Part shown: one piece after another, positions 31,325-43,062 of the stretch
How positions within the stretch are numbered: position 1 is the first letter of the stretch
Layout: every line of letters starts with the position of its first letter
Assembly (NCBI RefSeq): GCF_010015585.1
Contig: NW_022985076.1
Span: forward strand, 372,001 to 436,000
DNA: 64,000 bases
Source of the DNA: Eremomyces bilateralis CBS 781.70
Taxonomy: Eukaryota > Ascomycota > Dothideomycetes > Eremomycetales > Eremomycetaceae
Reading direction: 5' to 3'
The notes under the pieces: generated by a model
What the model was told of the DNA's origin: nothing
The model's database searches: none
What the model saw: only the letters and a program-made list of their open reading frames with translations
Made by a program: the position numbers and the translations under genes

Positions 31325-33661
31325 TCATGGTTGATGGGACTGCGTCTCCTCCAATGCCATCTCTGGATCTTTATCCGGTTCCTCTGAAGGATGATCAGAT
31401 ATGTCCTGATGTTTTCCACCTTCCCTGACAACCGAATTGTCATGGACCTTGCCACCTATATGCTCCCCTTCTACCTCTTCTTGCCCGCCCTGAGCAGCAT
31501 GCGCTTCTGAACCGTGCTCCCCGTCATCCTCCTCTGGTTTCCGTGGTGTTTTCGAAAGAGCCTTGCCAATTAAGTCTGATATGTCCTCAACCATCTCCTT
31601 CTCCGTCCCCACATCGGTCATCGGAGGACTTTCACCAGCACGATCCAGCTCCGTGATCATGAAAGTCGGGTCGTCGTCCTGCTCCTCCTTTGCAGTGGCC
31701 CAGGTTGGCTGCCGAGTGGGCGGTTCACGTACCTTCCCTTTCCCCTTATCAGAAGCAGTGACTCCAACCTGACTCGACGGCTCCTCCTCCTGCGCCCCTC
31801 CCTCCCCTAACTCAGAGGCACTCTCGTCCTGCCACCCATGCGACCACCGATCCGTCACCCACGCGACACTCCCCTTCGCCCGCCCCCCCTCCGCCCGCCG
31901 CTCCATCTCCCTCACATCACTCCAATACTGCAACCTCCCACACTCCCAATCCGCCGCCTCCACCGCCCTCAGCAGATCATCAATCATCCTCGCCTCCCTC
32001 TCCTCCTCACTCTCCCCCCTCCGCTCATGTTCCTTCCGATGCTCCTCCGCCTGGCGAATCTGCTCCCGCAGCCGCGCAAGCAACCGTCGCCGCGACTGCT
32101 GGAACACGAACTTCGCCATGATCTCCGGCATCGTCTCCGCGAGGTAGTGCAGTTCCTCGCCACCGTGGTCGAGGAAGCTCTGGACAAGGGTGATCTTCTC
32201 GCGGTCGATGGACGCGAAGCGGAGGGCGCGCAGGAGGGATCCGATGTTCTCGATTGCGTCGGTGGGGGACGCGGAGGGGTCGGGGTCGGCGACGAGGTGT
32301 TGCCAGCGGCTGATAGCGCCGGTGGGTGCAAGGGTGCTGGAGCTTTCGCTGAAGAGGCTTTCGGGGCCGGAGTCGACGGCATTGGGACCGGCGGGGTGAA
32401 TGGTGAAGTAGTCGCTTGTGAGCTTGTGGGGATGGTGGGATGCATTCTCTTTCCCGGTGCGGGCGAAGCCGGGGATGCGGACTCGTTTGCGGACCCAGTG
32501 GCGGCGTCGGACGAAGGAGTTCCAGAATGGATGGGTGCCATGCCATTTACTACGGAACTTACGGCCTTTGATCGGCCCACCAAGACCATGGTCGGTGACG
32601 TCCACGGTTCCTTCATCGCCCTGAGCGGGACTGGGGCCTTCTCCTGAAAGATTCCCGCTCGGTTTCCTTGTCGTGACTGTGTTACCTGTCTTTCGCCTCC
32701 AGTACCCCAAAGACATACCAAATCCGCCGGAGTACTCCCACCCTTCCTCATCCACATCACCAGCCCAGCCGGCTTCCACGTTGCTAGCGGCGGCGTCTCC
32801 TCTGCCCCCCATGTCGACATACCAGCGATCCCAGTCCCACCGCCAGCCAGGAGGCGGGACGGCGTTCGTGATGTCGACGAGAGATGGGAGACCTGATCTT
32901 CCATGCACCCATGCGGGTGTATCAAGGTTCAGCAAGCTCTTTGAGCTAAATAGGGGGAGGCCCAATATGAATGCGCCGCGTTGGTGCTCGAGTAAGACAT
33001 CATAGACGACGTCTCCTTTCTTCCCTTTCTTTGTGTGCAGCGTATATGATCTCGCCCCTTCGATATCCAGCCGTAACCGCATTCTCGTCCGACTTTCCGG
33101 CGCAATTGCCGCCATGCTCGTCACCTGTCGCCGTTTCCGAGCCGTCTCTGCATCCTGCCCACCATCGCTCCGAGGGGTAGGCCTCTCCGTAAATTCGCCC
33201 GGCTGTTCCGACTCTTCATCGGAAAGATCTGAATCCTCGAGGTCGATTCCTAGTTTGGATGCCTGCCATTTCCGCCACTTCCTCTTCGCGATCCCAGCTC
33301 GTAAAGTGCCGTGTGTCCGTGTCCGGGTTGCGGCGATGCTGGGGCTCTTGCCATCGCAACTATCCAGTTCTACTTCTTCGCGAAGCCCCGAGGGTTTTAA
33401 CGACGGTGATCCAGGAGGCGAGGCGGTCGTAATCGAGATTCTTGTAGGGTTGCTTGGCGGTCCATCTGATATTTGAGTAGCTGCTGTAGGTCGCGGGTCA
33501 TTGGAAAGTCGTGACCGAGTACGATCAACAAGGAAGATTCGGTGGGTTGGTTCGGCGATGCCTTCAGAAATATTCGACTCCCGAGAGGGGATGCGGGCGT
33601 GGGTATGGATGGGAGTTATGGGCGTTGAAGGGGTGGACATGTTGGATACGACTCGGGACAA
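31325..33661 (-). CDS. DysF (dysferlin/peroxin) domain protein, Mug65-like
   Basis: A single 778-codon exon. The DysF signature spans about residues 215-385: VVYDVLLEHQRGAFILGLPL, then WRWDWDRWYVDM, VDEEGWEYSGGFG and, after an insert, WHGTHPFWNSFVRRRHWVRK. This is the W-x-W-x3-W / DE-x-GWEY / RRR-x-WVR pattern shared by peroxins Pex23/24/29-type, Spo73 and S. pombe Mug65. There is no obvious membrane segment, unlike the peroxins, which favours the Mug65/Spo73 kind. The flanks are disordered and acidic; a charged helix (LRDREQIRQAEEHRKEHERR-like) lies near 32060. Known relatives act in organelle membranes or in spore-membrane formation; the role here is inferred only. Confidence 0.8.
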   Translation of the reverse strand: MSRVVSNMSTPSTPITPIHTHARIPSRESNISEGIAEPTHRIFLVDRTRSRLSNDPRPTAATQISDGPPSNPTRISITTASPPGSPSLKPSGLREEVELDSCDGKSPSIAATRTRTHGTLRAGIAKRKWRKWQASKLGIDLEDSDLSDEESEQPGEFTERPTPRSDGGQDAETARKRRQVTSMAAIAPESRTRMRLRLDIEGARSYTLHTKKGKKGDVVYDVLLEHQRGAFILGLPLFSSKSLLNLDTPAWVHGRSGLPSLVDITNAVPPPGWRWDWDRWYVDMGGRGDAAASNVEAGWAGDVDEEGWEYSGGFGMSLGYWRRKTGNTVTTRKPSGNLSGEGPSPAQGDEGTVDVTDHGLGGPIKGRKFRSKWHGTHPFWNSFVRRRHWVRKRVRIPGFARTGKENASHHPHKLTSDYFTIHPAGPNAVDSGPESLFSESSSTLAPTGAISRWQHLVADPDPSASPTDAIENIGSLLRALRFASIDREKITLVQSFLDHGGEELHYLAETMPEIMAKFVFQQSRRRLLARLREQIRQAEEHRKEHERRGESEEEREARMIDDLLRAVEAADWECGRLQYWSDVREMERRAEGGRAKGSVAWVTDRWSHGWQDESASELGEGGAQEEEPSSQVGVTASDKGKGKVREPPTRQPTWATAKEEQDDDPTFMITELDRAGESPPMTDVGTEKEMVEDISDLIGKALSKTPRKPEEDDGEHGSEAHAAQGGQEEVEGEHIGGKVHDNSVVREGGKHQDISDHPSEEPDKDPEMALEETQSHQP

Positions 33662-34443
33662 CGGATGCCGTCTGGATGCAAGGGTCCACTAGAGGCTCAT
33701 CTCGAGCCTAGTTGACTTGAATGGTTCGCAAACTGTCGGGCGTGGGAAGCAGGGAATGGTTATGTGCCAGTAATGGTTTAGTCATGACGAATAAGGTAGA
33801 ACTGGTGTCCTCTTGCTGACCGTCCATGGTTGATTCAACGATCATGGCATATTCAAGATTTGTTCCAAGAAGTTCTAGAGCAATTGAAGTAACGATGATG
33901 TCGCATTCGTCTAGTAATATCCCATACCGGTATTCTGATAACCAGTACCCACCGTTATTCGATTCCTGGATGGTTTCCAGTTGTTGAATTCAGATGTTAG
34001 GGATGACGACATCGTGGTTGGCACAGGAACACGTGAGGAATGCACTGCACGTAACCTTTCACGTGCAGCAGAATTGAGCAATGACGAAGACGGCAGTTGC
34101 GACCCCAACCCTTGTCGCGTGTGGCTGGCGCTTGCCCTCCCCGAATCTTGGCATTCTAGTCGATTCGGGAGACGGAATGCGACGTCATTCCTCATCCTGG
34201 TGTCTCGTATCATCACCTGCTTTCGTCTCCCTTATTATTATTCCCCTTTCTCTCCTCTATCCTGAGCTATCTTGAATCTATACGTACCTCATCCAATATA
34301 TACTCATCAACAAGGTATTTCGTTCCTGTCCAATACCTCCAGTATCATCTAATCTAACTGACTACTATTGGTAGCTCTTTGCGGCACCGAGCAGACATAC
34401 CACCTCCAATCTCCTGATCCTAACCTTTTCCCCATCCCACACA
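33662..34443. other. Divergent intergenic region
   Basis: About 780 bp between the DysF gene and the calcofluor-type gene. CT-rich stretches from about 34220 to 34440 look like a fungal core promoter and leader for the latter. No other feature is seen. Confidence 0.55.
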
Positions 34444-34943
34444 ATGTCCGGACGAATCCTTAAATTCGGTGGTGCCGCTGCCGCTGGTGGTGCCGCATAT
34501 TACTTTTACAAAGCCGGTGGAAGCCCAAAAGTCGCAGAGAAGGAATTCGAACGTACGTTCCCCGCTTCCGTCCCACCTGGCCCTACCGTCTGATCCCCCG
34601 CCCAAGCATGCTAACCCTCGAAATAGATGATGCAGCCCGTCTATCGGCCAACGTAAAATCCCACCTCCCCGGAGCCGAAAAAGAGGCGAAGACCGCCGCC
34701 AAGAAATATGGTACGGAGGCCGGTAAGCAATTCGACCAGGTCGTCGCCAACGCGCGAGATCAGACAAGCAAGGTGGACCATAAGCTAGAGGACTACCGAC
34801 AAGGCGCGGAGAATAAGATCAATACGGCACGGAGGGAATCGGAGACGAAATTGATGGGTGCGGTGGATAAGTTCGATCACAAGGTGGAGGAGGGGGCGTC
34901 GAAGAGTAAGAGTTGGCTTGGCGGGTGGTTTGGTGGGAAGTAA
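34444..34943 (+). CDS. Calcofluor-white-hypersensitive-type small membrane protein
   Basis: Two exons, 34444-34552 and 34627-34943, give 141 residues. The 74-bp intron (GTACGT..AATAG) has the branch GCTAAC. Residues 5-24 (ILKFGGAAAAGGAAYYFYKA) form a small hydrophobic anchor, followed by a long charged amphipathic helix (repeated K/E/A heptad-like sequence) and an end WLGGWFGGK. This layout matches the fungal proteins annotated as calcofluor white hypersensitive protein. Their biochemical function is not known; the name comes from a cell-wall stress phenotype. The short length and position between larger genes are usual for it. Confidence 0.8.
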
Positions 34944-35641
34944 GGTGGGAGTGGTGCTCGGGGACACGATCGGAACGAGATGAATGTATTAAGGCATGAG
35001 GATTGTTGGTTGGTTACAATATCAAGTTATGAGTGTTGAGGCATTGGCAGTGGAGTGTGTCCGTTCTGATCAGGTTCGTTGGCCCGTTTGGTCCCATATT
35101 CATATTCATACGACTGCCAAATGATATCTCCTCCCCTTTAGCTCTATTTCGAGGCCATTCTTTCATTCAAATCCGCCTCCTTTTTGCCGAAGTGAAGAAT
35201 TGATCTTTCTTAGTCCTGGACAACTTCTCCTCGGCTTTTGAATACCACAGAGACTATGGATGGTAGTCCCCTACAGCTTCCCTTCGTTTCAGGAAGGGCA
35301 AGGCGGTCCAGTCCATATGAATGGCTTTCTAAATCGAGAGTGTTGTCGCCGGATGATCGTCGGTTCAGAACACTAAACGAACTTCAGGGGAACATTCCCA
35401 CCCCTTGGGAGTGCGAACACGAAAAGTTCAAGATACAACGTGGTAAAGCTGTGCATCCTATCCTATAACCCCGAAGCATCCATTATCCAGGAAAACAGGA
35501 AGAAGCTAATGACTGCTATGTGGCTCAAGATGATCACGCAGCGAGTTGACGTGGTGAAAGTGCCTACGATACCCTCATTTTTGATTTTGGTACAATATCG
35601 GCCATTACTCCCACCAGGGGATCTCACTGCAAGAGCGTTCG
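34944..35641. other. Convergent intergenic region
   Basis: About 700 bp with small open frames only, between the ends of two genes. No recognisable product or RNA. Confidence 0.5.
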
Positions 35642-36653
35642 TCACCATTCTGGCAACCCGGAGGGGATGCCGTCTTCCTCGTTCTCCTCATCATCATCCT
35701 CATCATCCTCATCCTCCTCGTCTTCAACTTCATCCTCATCCTCATCCTCCCCCTCCCGCCACTCCTTTTCCTTCTCCTCCACCTCCTCGTCCTCACTCCC
35801 TTCCCCCACTACTGCCGCCCGCCCCAATTCCACCTTCAAAGGACACCAGTCCTTCACCCCCCCGTGCTCCCGGCATCCCTCCACCCTAAACCGCCTCCTC
35901 GGCCGCAGTCCACGTTCTCTCTCGGGAATAACGAGACGCGCCACCCACCTCTCCGGTACAGCGTCATCCTTACTCCGCCAGAACTCACGGCGTCTCCCCC
36001 AGGCCGCTAACGCGACAGTCCTGCGAATCCTAAACCAATATCAGCACTGAATCGAGTGAGGATGACTTAGGGAACAAGCAAACTTACCCTTTCTTCTTCG
36101 GCACTAGAACCGGCGCGTGCATCCTCCCCATCCTCCCCGTCATCAACCGCTCCCTCATCCCCCGCGCCTCAATCCACCACTCCCTCGCTTTCTCCCGCTC
36201 TCTTGTCCCCAACTCTGCGAGCCCGCTCGCCCTCCACATCTTCCACGCCACCTTGTGCCGTTCGCTTGGCATTATGCGCCGCCGCTTCGTGGAGGAGGTT
36301 TTGTCTGCCGCATGTGCCAACAGGCGGTCGGCACACGCATCTAGACCCCGTTGGATGGCGTAGGTGTTTTTTCGCTTGCGGGACCGGGCCGCCAGGGCGC
36401 TGAGGTGGTCCGCAATGGTTTCAGGGGTCAGAGGCGTGGTTGTGGTGGTGGTTGTTATGTGTTGGTTTGTGATTGGATTGGTTGGGAAAGTGAGTGCGTG
36501 TGATTGAAGAGAAAAGAGGAAGAAGTACAAATTATGTGCAACGAGGAGACGGGCTTGGGATTGGGCCCTACTAAGGCACTGAGCAATTCTACTAGTATAC
36601 GGTGCATAGGAGTATTCAATCAAGAAGCATAGTGAGGTGAACAACAATAGCAT
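35642..36653 (-). CDS. Unknown protein with acidic tail
   Basis: Two reverse-strand exons (36653-36088, then 36029-35642) give up to 317 residues; the 58-bp intron is GTAAGT..GTTTAG with branch TGCTGAT. The central region is basic and looks ordered: KVAWKMWRASGLAELGTRER, then WWIEARGMRERLM, and after the join RREFWRSKDDAVPERWVARL. The last 50 residues are nearly all Asp/Glu, encoded by an ATCCTC-type microsatellite on the plus strand (about 35680-35790). The start is uncertain: the first 60 residues are hydrophobic and Thr-rich and may be leader sequence or include an intron. No family is recognised. Confidence 0.6.
35680..35790 (+). repeat. ATCCTC/CTCATC microsatellite coding an acidic tract
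   Basis: Imperfect repeats of CATCCT and CCTCGT on the plus strand. They encode the Glu/Asp run on the minus strand and a spurious Ser run on the plus strand. Confidence 0.8.
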
Positions 36654-39600
36654 ACACTTGAGTTCTATTGATCTAGGTACCTATCAATAGAATCAGTTCT
36701 CCTTATCAGTGGAAAGTGTATTCACTTACAACATCGTGAATTTGATTATCCAGACAAAGTGACAGAACTAATTTTGACTTCGACCTACAACACTAATAAT
36801 AACACAACATAGATACAGTTCCACTCCTGTGTGCATCTTAGTAATTCAAAATAAAGCTTAGTATCGTCTGTCCTGGCTACTAGGAAGGTCTCGTATAAGT
36901 TTCAAGATGAATAAATTGAACAAGCCTTCATCCACCCACGCCTGATAGATCGCTGCCACAAGAACATACACTCTACAGTCAGTGCCGCCGGTCTGCTGTG
37001 AATTTTTTGACATGTAAGCTAATGGACGTATTACAAGTAGACGTGCCTCGTTAAAACTTACTTCAAGTTCTTGGGCTACCCACCCCTCATCAACCCAATT
37101 GTGGCTGACGGCCACGATAAGTCTCCTGGCTAGTATCTTCATTTGATCGATATTCTGACTTCGACGCAGCGGATCGTAGGTTTTGGCGACGCAGTTCTCC
37201 AGCTATAAGAGGATGAGCATCCAGTGTTGCTCTCTGCCGAGATGTAAAGGCAAACAGGCACTGGGATGAGCTGGACGCATGGTGTAGGTGGCCTCTGGGC
37301 ACTAGTGTTCCGGGTGCAATGGCAATGGTTTCTACCATACAAGGCGTGTCGGCTTTGGCAGGGAGCTCAGCCTGACAATATATATTACGTCGTCATTCAA
37401 ACAATGTCTCGGTAGCAAGCCCGATAGGCCCACTGTCTTTTCATCCATACGAGGCACGAAGTCATTGTTGTCGTCTGGTATCTTGACAGATGGTTGAGCA
37501 GATGGTTGAGCACCCAACTCTTCCGTAGGCGACTCCCCTTCTGGTCCAGGCATCAGATCATCGGAAACTATGCTTGAGGCTCTGGAGACCCTCGACCTTC
37601 CATTGCTCTAATCCTCATCGCTGCCAACCCTACCAAACCCTAGTTAAGGGGCATGTGATCTATATCCGGGGGGCCGGTGCGACTTTGTTCCTCGGAAATA
37701 ACCGAGTCATTGTGTCGCTTTTACGCGGCCAATCAGTAACGTAAATGTCACGGTCTGGCCAGATTAAGTGACCACTGTCTTTTTCAAACTGAATAGAGGG
37801 TTGCTTACTATTACAGCCGTGTCCTTGGCTGGTGTAGCCTCCCTTTGAGACAAACCAGCATTTGCATCGTTGAATATGGTGGATTTCTTCTCTCAGGTTG
37901 GTAATATCCAAGCAAAGTAGTAAACCTCTCTTTCAATCCGGAGGATCCAGGTGATTGTGAGCCTCCCGAGTCCAGGGGCAAAACATTTCAGGCCAATTTT
38001 CCATTTTCTCTTTCCGAAATCTAGCGTTGATGGATCCTCTCGGCATTTCCCCCTTTCGCTCTCTGGCAGTGGTTTGAAGTTAATACGCTGCGTTAGCGTA
38101 TTTTTCAGCAGTATCTGTACGGAAGCAACTAATTACGTGTTCCTCCTACTCGACGACCGTGCTCCCCTAGGCGAGGCCTTCTCTGCCTCGCTAGCATGGA
38201 GGTAGTCACACGGCATGTGGATATATTAACCTGCTCTTGACAAGCAAGACACGTACCTGTCGGGATATAATGAATGATATTGTTCAGATGAAGACCTAGA
38301 TGCGTTTCCAAATGTAGGTACAGCTGTACCATGTTTGTAAGCTAGTCGTCACATCATGTACAGGCTCGGAGGACCTCAGTATCCTGTGTTGCCAGAGATC
38401 GAATGATTCTCTTGTACTCTTTTACGCTAGTAAAAAGCGCCACTATACTTTGAAAGGTATGTTGCGCTCGCGAATTTAACTAGATACGGAAAATTTACGG
38501 TAGTCCATCCACCCCGGAAGTTTAGCAACGATAATCCTGCGCTCAGTGACAGGGGACTCAAGCAGTGTTAGCCGAACGTGTTTCAAGAACGACATGTCTA
38601 GGGTTGTTGCACCCGTTTCGTCCGCATAGATATAAAGTTTCTAGCTCTGCCGCGATGAACTTAGCTCAATGTTCTTCGAGAATCCGTTTGGCGGCCAGCA
38701 CTAATATCAGAACCACCCACCGAATCGCTCGCTTTTCAGTACACCATGTGTATTTCAGAATAGTGATCGAGGATCTCGGAGATGAAAGCATGAATCATGA
38801 TGAGAAAAAGCTAGACTTGAGTAAATAGATACGCCTCCTATTGGCTTTGAACTCTGATCCTTGGCCGGATCTAAATCGCTCTCTACGAGACTCAGTGGCA
38901 GAGAAGCCCGATTGTGGTCTCGTAACGAATTTAGCAATCTAAATCAGACGTGAGACGATATATGATCAATATGCCCCCCTTCTGTTCAAGACACTCAGCC
39001 ACATTATGGAGAAAGTCGTCCTGCTGGTCAGGTTGATTCTCGCCATTTGGATTGTACGATTCAAGGTATCACACAATGGAGAGACAAACTATGTCGAGGG
39101 AAGTTGGAATCAGGAAGGAATAGTTAAATTTATAGGACAGAAACCATCCAGCGGCATGATATATTCCAGGAGCGGCATGACGCTCCAAGATTTACAGTGG
39201 ATGATGTGTTTTGCAAGATCCGATGACAGAAGTTGAGGTTGACGTCTCCGTTGCCAATAAATGCCAAGACGCTAATGTTTCTTATTTTATTAATATCTAT
39301 CGCTCTTCGTCCCCAAATCTTCAATCACTGTAAATAAATGAATTAATAAGGAAAGTGTACTTCGCCCTGTCGGATCTCGCGGCCTTCGTTCTCACATATA
39401 TACGCCGACTCCCGAATACGATTGGTCTAGCTAGGACTATACACCCATGGGAGGCGTGGTTTGACAGGACTGGGATGCAGATGAGGCTCCACCAACGTCG
39501 CATCGTCGACTGTCGTATTCGGAACATTTCTCGCAGGATGAAGGGCTTCCACAGTCAGCAGTGCGTACTTGCGCGTTACGAGTATAACTTTATATTCAGA

Positions 39601-39757
39601 AGGGGCAACGATAGATGAACTCCACAAAATGGCTTAACTCTTTTGGTGCCACATGCATTAGATATAAGTAGAGACCTGTCAAGCAAGTTTGTTTTCGCTT
39701 CCTTAGTCGTTCCTTGTTCGTCTATCTAGTTTCTGTTTCTGTCATTCTCTAGTCATA
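36654..39757. other. AT-rich gene-poor island
   Basis: About 3.1 kb with no intact gene. The C48 relic at 36858-37560 is listed separately. From 37600 to 39740 there are only short overlapping open frames on both strands, with no domain or codon pattern I trust. The final stretch before 39758, including TATAAGTAG near 39662 and CT-rich sequence, fits the promoter of the SURNod19-like gene. Confidence 0.6.
36858..37560 (-). pseudogene. C48 (Ulp1/SENP-like) cysteine protease relic
   Basis: Read on the reverse strand. HCLNDDVIYIV near 37400 resembles the L-N/D-D-x-x-I start of the C48 fold. About 210 bp further, in another frame, comes TYDPLRRSQNID, like the Y-D-S/P-L strand after the catalytic His region. 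In the same frame as that block, after a possible GTAAGT..TCACAG intron, comes QTGGTDCRVYVLVAA, the Q-x-n-g-x-D-C-G catalytic Cys motif with Arg in place of Gly. A convincing His-Trp motif is not seen where it should be, and the pieces do not lie in one frame, so this looks like a decayed gene. C48 enzymes remove SUMO-like modifiers; lineage-specific fungal copies are common. No neighbour suggests a role. Confidence 0.5.
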
Positions 39758-41469
39758 ATGAAGTCACTCATTCTCTTTTCCCTGCCTTTGCTGGCTTCGG
39801 CGGTGCCGACCAGCAATCCCCAGAGCAAACGCGGCCTCATGGACCTGTTTCTGGATACTCTCCCCGTCGTCAACACTACCGAGAAGACTCCAGCCATCCG
39901 ACCCGATGCGAAGCGCACCGTGGTCACCTGGGGACCGATCGAGATGGTTCCTGGTAACGCTGATAAGCCCTTCGGATCCTTCTCCATGGACCCACGAGGC
40001 GAGACGTTCATGTCAATCTTGAAGGAGGGCTTCCCGAAGGACGCGTCCGTCCTCGCTGGGCAGTTCGAAGTCAAGTTGGCTGATGGCGAGCCGGCTGGAG
40101 TGGAGGCCGGCTTGTATACCCACCACATGCTGACGTTCGTGAACAAGAAGAGCAATTCTTGGATCGCGGAGTGTGATAAATCGACGATTGACCCCAGTGG
40201 CGAGCCTGCTTCGGGTTTGGCAGGCTTATTTTCCGGCGCAGGTGGCTCGTCTGGTTCGTCCGGGTTGTCTAGTCTATTTGGTGGCTCAAGTGGCTCGGGT
40301 GGATCCTCAGGGTTGTCAGGACTCCTTGGAGGAGCATCAAGCGCTGGTGGGGCCTCTGGTTCAGGTAAGGGCATCCCCTCTATTCGTGTGTCGGCTAGCA
40401 GTTCCGGTGGTATTTCTTACATGGACGCTACTAACGATACATCAGGGTCGGCCACCACACCCGCGTCATCTTCTGCGGGGGCAGCATCTGGGGGACACAG
40501 CCATTCTCACCGACGACGCCAGATTGGTGGCCTTGGGATCTCCGCCTTCCTCATGGTTGGTGAAGACAATGGCAACGCACCTGTCTACTACACAGACCCA
40601 GATGGAAAGTTGGAGAGCGGTTACTATCTCCCTGCTGATGCGGAGATTACCGTTCAGTCCGACCTTGTCAACTACAAGGACGAACCGCTCGAGGTATACT
40701 TGTCCATGGATTTGGAGTACATGCCGGGCAAATTTGGCCCCGACACGAAGACCAAGTTGATGAACATCCAAGGCTGCACGGGCCGTGAGATCAAGCTGGA
40801 CACTGCCGGTGAGTCGCGAACGACGAGCGACAAATTCGCAATCCTTGAAGACGGATACATCATCAATGGAAGTGAGTTGCCAATCCAGACCCTTGTTCGG
40901 TAAAGACCGTACTAATAATCCGACCAAATCAGAGGGACACTTGCACGACGGCGGCGTCTCGATGATCCTCCTCGTTAACGACAAGGAGGTGTGCACCAGC
41001 AAAGCCACATATGGTGGCGCTGGTGGCACGATGGAGCTCGACGGAGAGAAATGGGAGACCATCTCTAATATGAACCGATGCCCGGAGCCAATTCCTATCA
41101 AGAAAGGAGACTACATCACCATGACGGCCGTGTATGACCTTAAACTCCACCCTCTGTAAGTTTCCTTGTTCTCTTGTCGAGATATTCCTCGACCAGTTGG
41201 AACTAACAGGGTTAAACAGCCGAACACAAGGAGCCACTTCCGGCGGGATGGAGGGGATGGAAATGGGGGGACATTCACACCGTTCGAGAGATGAGGGGGC
41301 TGGTCACGGCGATGGTCACGGTGCTGAGGTTATGGGCATGTGGGATCTGACCTTCGCTCCGATGGCCGTTACGGATAGCCCCATCCTCGGGAACGGCACT
41401 TCTTCCGGGAACAGCACCACCCCCGGGAGCGGGACTAGCTCCGGGAACGGCACTACCTCCAGGAGATAG
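39758..41469 (+). CDS. Secreted SURNod19-like domain protein
   Basis: Three exons, 39758-40871, 40933-41155 and 41220-41469, give 528 residues; introns are GTGAGT..ATCAG and GTAAGT..AACAG. A signal peptide (MKSLILFSLPLLASAVPT) is followed by a dibasic KR site near residue 25. Landmarks of the stress-up-regulated Nod19 domain are THHMLTFVN, YYLPADAEITVQSDLVNY, VYLSMDLEYMPG, HLHDGGVSMILLVND and YGG with WETISNMNRC, then DYITMTAVYDLKLHPL. A Gly/Ser-rich insert of about 60 residues (from 40200) splits the domain, and the C-terminus is a Gly/Ser/Thr repeat (SGNGTTS type). The His-rich clusters could bind copper, but that is inference. A decayed relative lies at 49153-49680. Confidence 0.85.
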
Positions 41470-41706
41470 GCTCCAGTGCTGACTGCTGAGGGCTCTAGTG
41501 CTGAAATGCTCTTGATTTTATCTGTCGATGCTAGCCGCAGAGGGTTGAAGGGATGAAGTGACTCTGCCTCAAGGGTATAAATAATCACATCGAAAATATA
41601 ATTGCCTCCATCCGCCCAAGTCCGACAGGGAATTTCCCTACAAATCGCCCATATAAAACCACCATAGCTCAGATACCCTTCACAAACATACAGTACTCGA
41701 ACTCGC

Positions 41707-43062
41707 TCAGATATCGCCCTGCCCAACCCTCTGCACCAAGATCCCCGTCGCCGCGCCACCTCCATTACAAATCGCCGCAACTCCAAACTGCCCCACCTCC
41801 AATTGATGCAACAACGTCACCAAAATCCGACTCCCACTACTCCCAATCGCATGTCCCAACGCTATCGCCCCGCCCCTCGGATTCACCCTCGCGCCCGCCT
41901 CTGTGCCCTCCAGTTCCAAAAGCTTCGCGTTCGCCAAAATTACCGCCGCGAACGCCTCGTTGAACTCCCACACGCTAATATCCTGCATCGTCAACCCCGC
42001 CCGCTCCAACAGCTTCGGAACCACCGCCGCCGGCGCGATCGGGAAGTCAATCGGATCCACCGCCGCGTCCGCCGACGCCACGATGCGCGCCAGCACGCGG
42101 CTCGACCCTGCCGCCTCGCGCGCCAGGTCCTTCGATCCCAGCACTAGCGCCGACGCGCCGTCGTTGAACGACGAGGAGTTCGCCGCCGTCACGGAGCCGG
42201 CGCCCGAGCGGTCGAACGCGGGCTTGAGCGTCGCGATCTTTTCGAGCTTCAGCTTGTTGTAGCCCTCGTCCTCCGCAACGACGGTCTCCTTCCCCCGCTT
42301 ACCTTTCACTGTGACGGGGACAACTTCTTCGGTGAAGGCGCCGGACGCCCAAGCGGCCTGGGCGCGCTTGTAGGAATCGACGGCGTACGCGTCCTGCGCG
42401 GCGCGGGTGATGCCGTATTTCTTGACAGTATTCTCGGCGCAGTTGCCCATGTGGATCTGGTTGTAGACGTCCCAGAGCCCGTCACCGATCAGGCCGTCCG
42501 CGAGCTTCTGGTCGCCGAACGCGGGCTGCAGGGTCGAGCGGGGGAGGTAGTAGGGCACGCGCGTCATGTTCTCCATGCCGCCGGCCACCATGGCGTCGGT
42601 CTCGCCGAGTTGGATCGCCTGCGCGGCTAGCGTCACGGCCTTTAGTCCGGAGGAGCAGACTTTATTGATCGTGGTAGCTTCGACGGCGGAGGAGAGCCCC
42701 GCGCCGATGGAGGCCTGGCGGGCGGGGGATTGGCCGGAACCGGCTTGGAGCACTTGGCCCATGTAGACTGCGGTGATGTGGTCGCGAGCATTGGGGGCTT
42801 TCTCAAGGGCAGATTTGATGGCGTGGGAGCCGAGGGCGGGTGCGGGGACGTTGGCGAACGAGCCGCCGAACTGGAGGAGAGAGAGTTAGTTTGGTTCCGC
42901 CGGAATGGGACAGAGGTGGCTTACCACTCCGACGGGCGTCCGGGAACCGCTGAGGATGTAAGCATCCCGGACTTCTCGATGCGAGCGGCGGGAAGTGGAG
43001 AAGGCTCGTGATGGGCGTGAGGTCGCCCACGCGCGGGAGAGGAGGGCGGGTGATCGAGCCAT
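41707..43062 (-). CDS. Acetyl-CoA C-acetyltransferase, mitochondrial (ACAT1 type)
   Basis: Two reverse-strand exons (43062-42925, then 42870-41707) give 433 residues. Residues 1-33 ([20 protein letters not shown] and on) are basic, Ser/Arg-rich and free of acids, a typical mitochondrial presequence. The thiolase follows: [11 protein letters not shown], then [11 protein letters not shown] with the nucleophilic Cys, [36 protein letters not shown] (His) and CNGGGAATG (second Cys). The enzyme joins or splits two acetyl-CoA units to acetoacetyl-CoA, in ketone/isoleucine breakdown when mitochondrial. The ERG10 cytosolic paralogue would lack this presequence. The 54-bp intron is GTAAGC..CTCCAG. Confidence 0.93.

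Noticed and set aside
37951-39618. Several 60-90 codon open frames on both strands
   Set aside because: Overlapping, AT-rich, with no domain, no supported introns and no codon preference.
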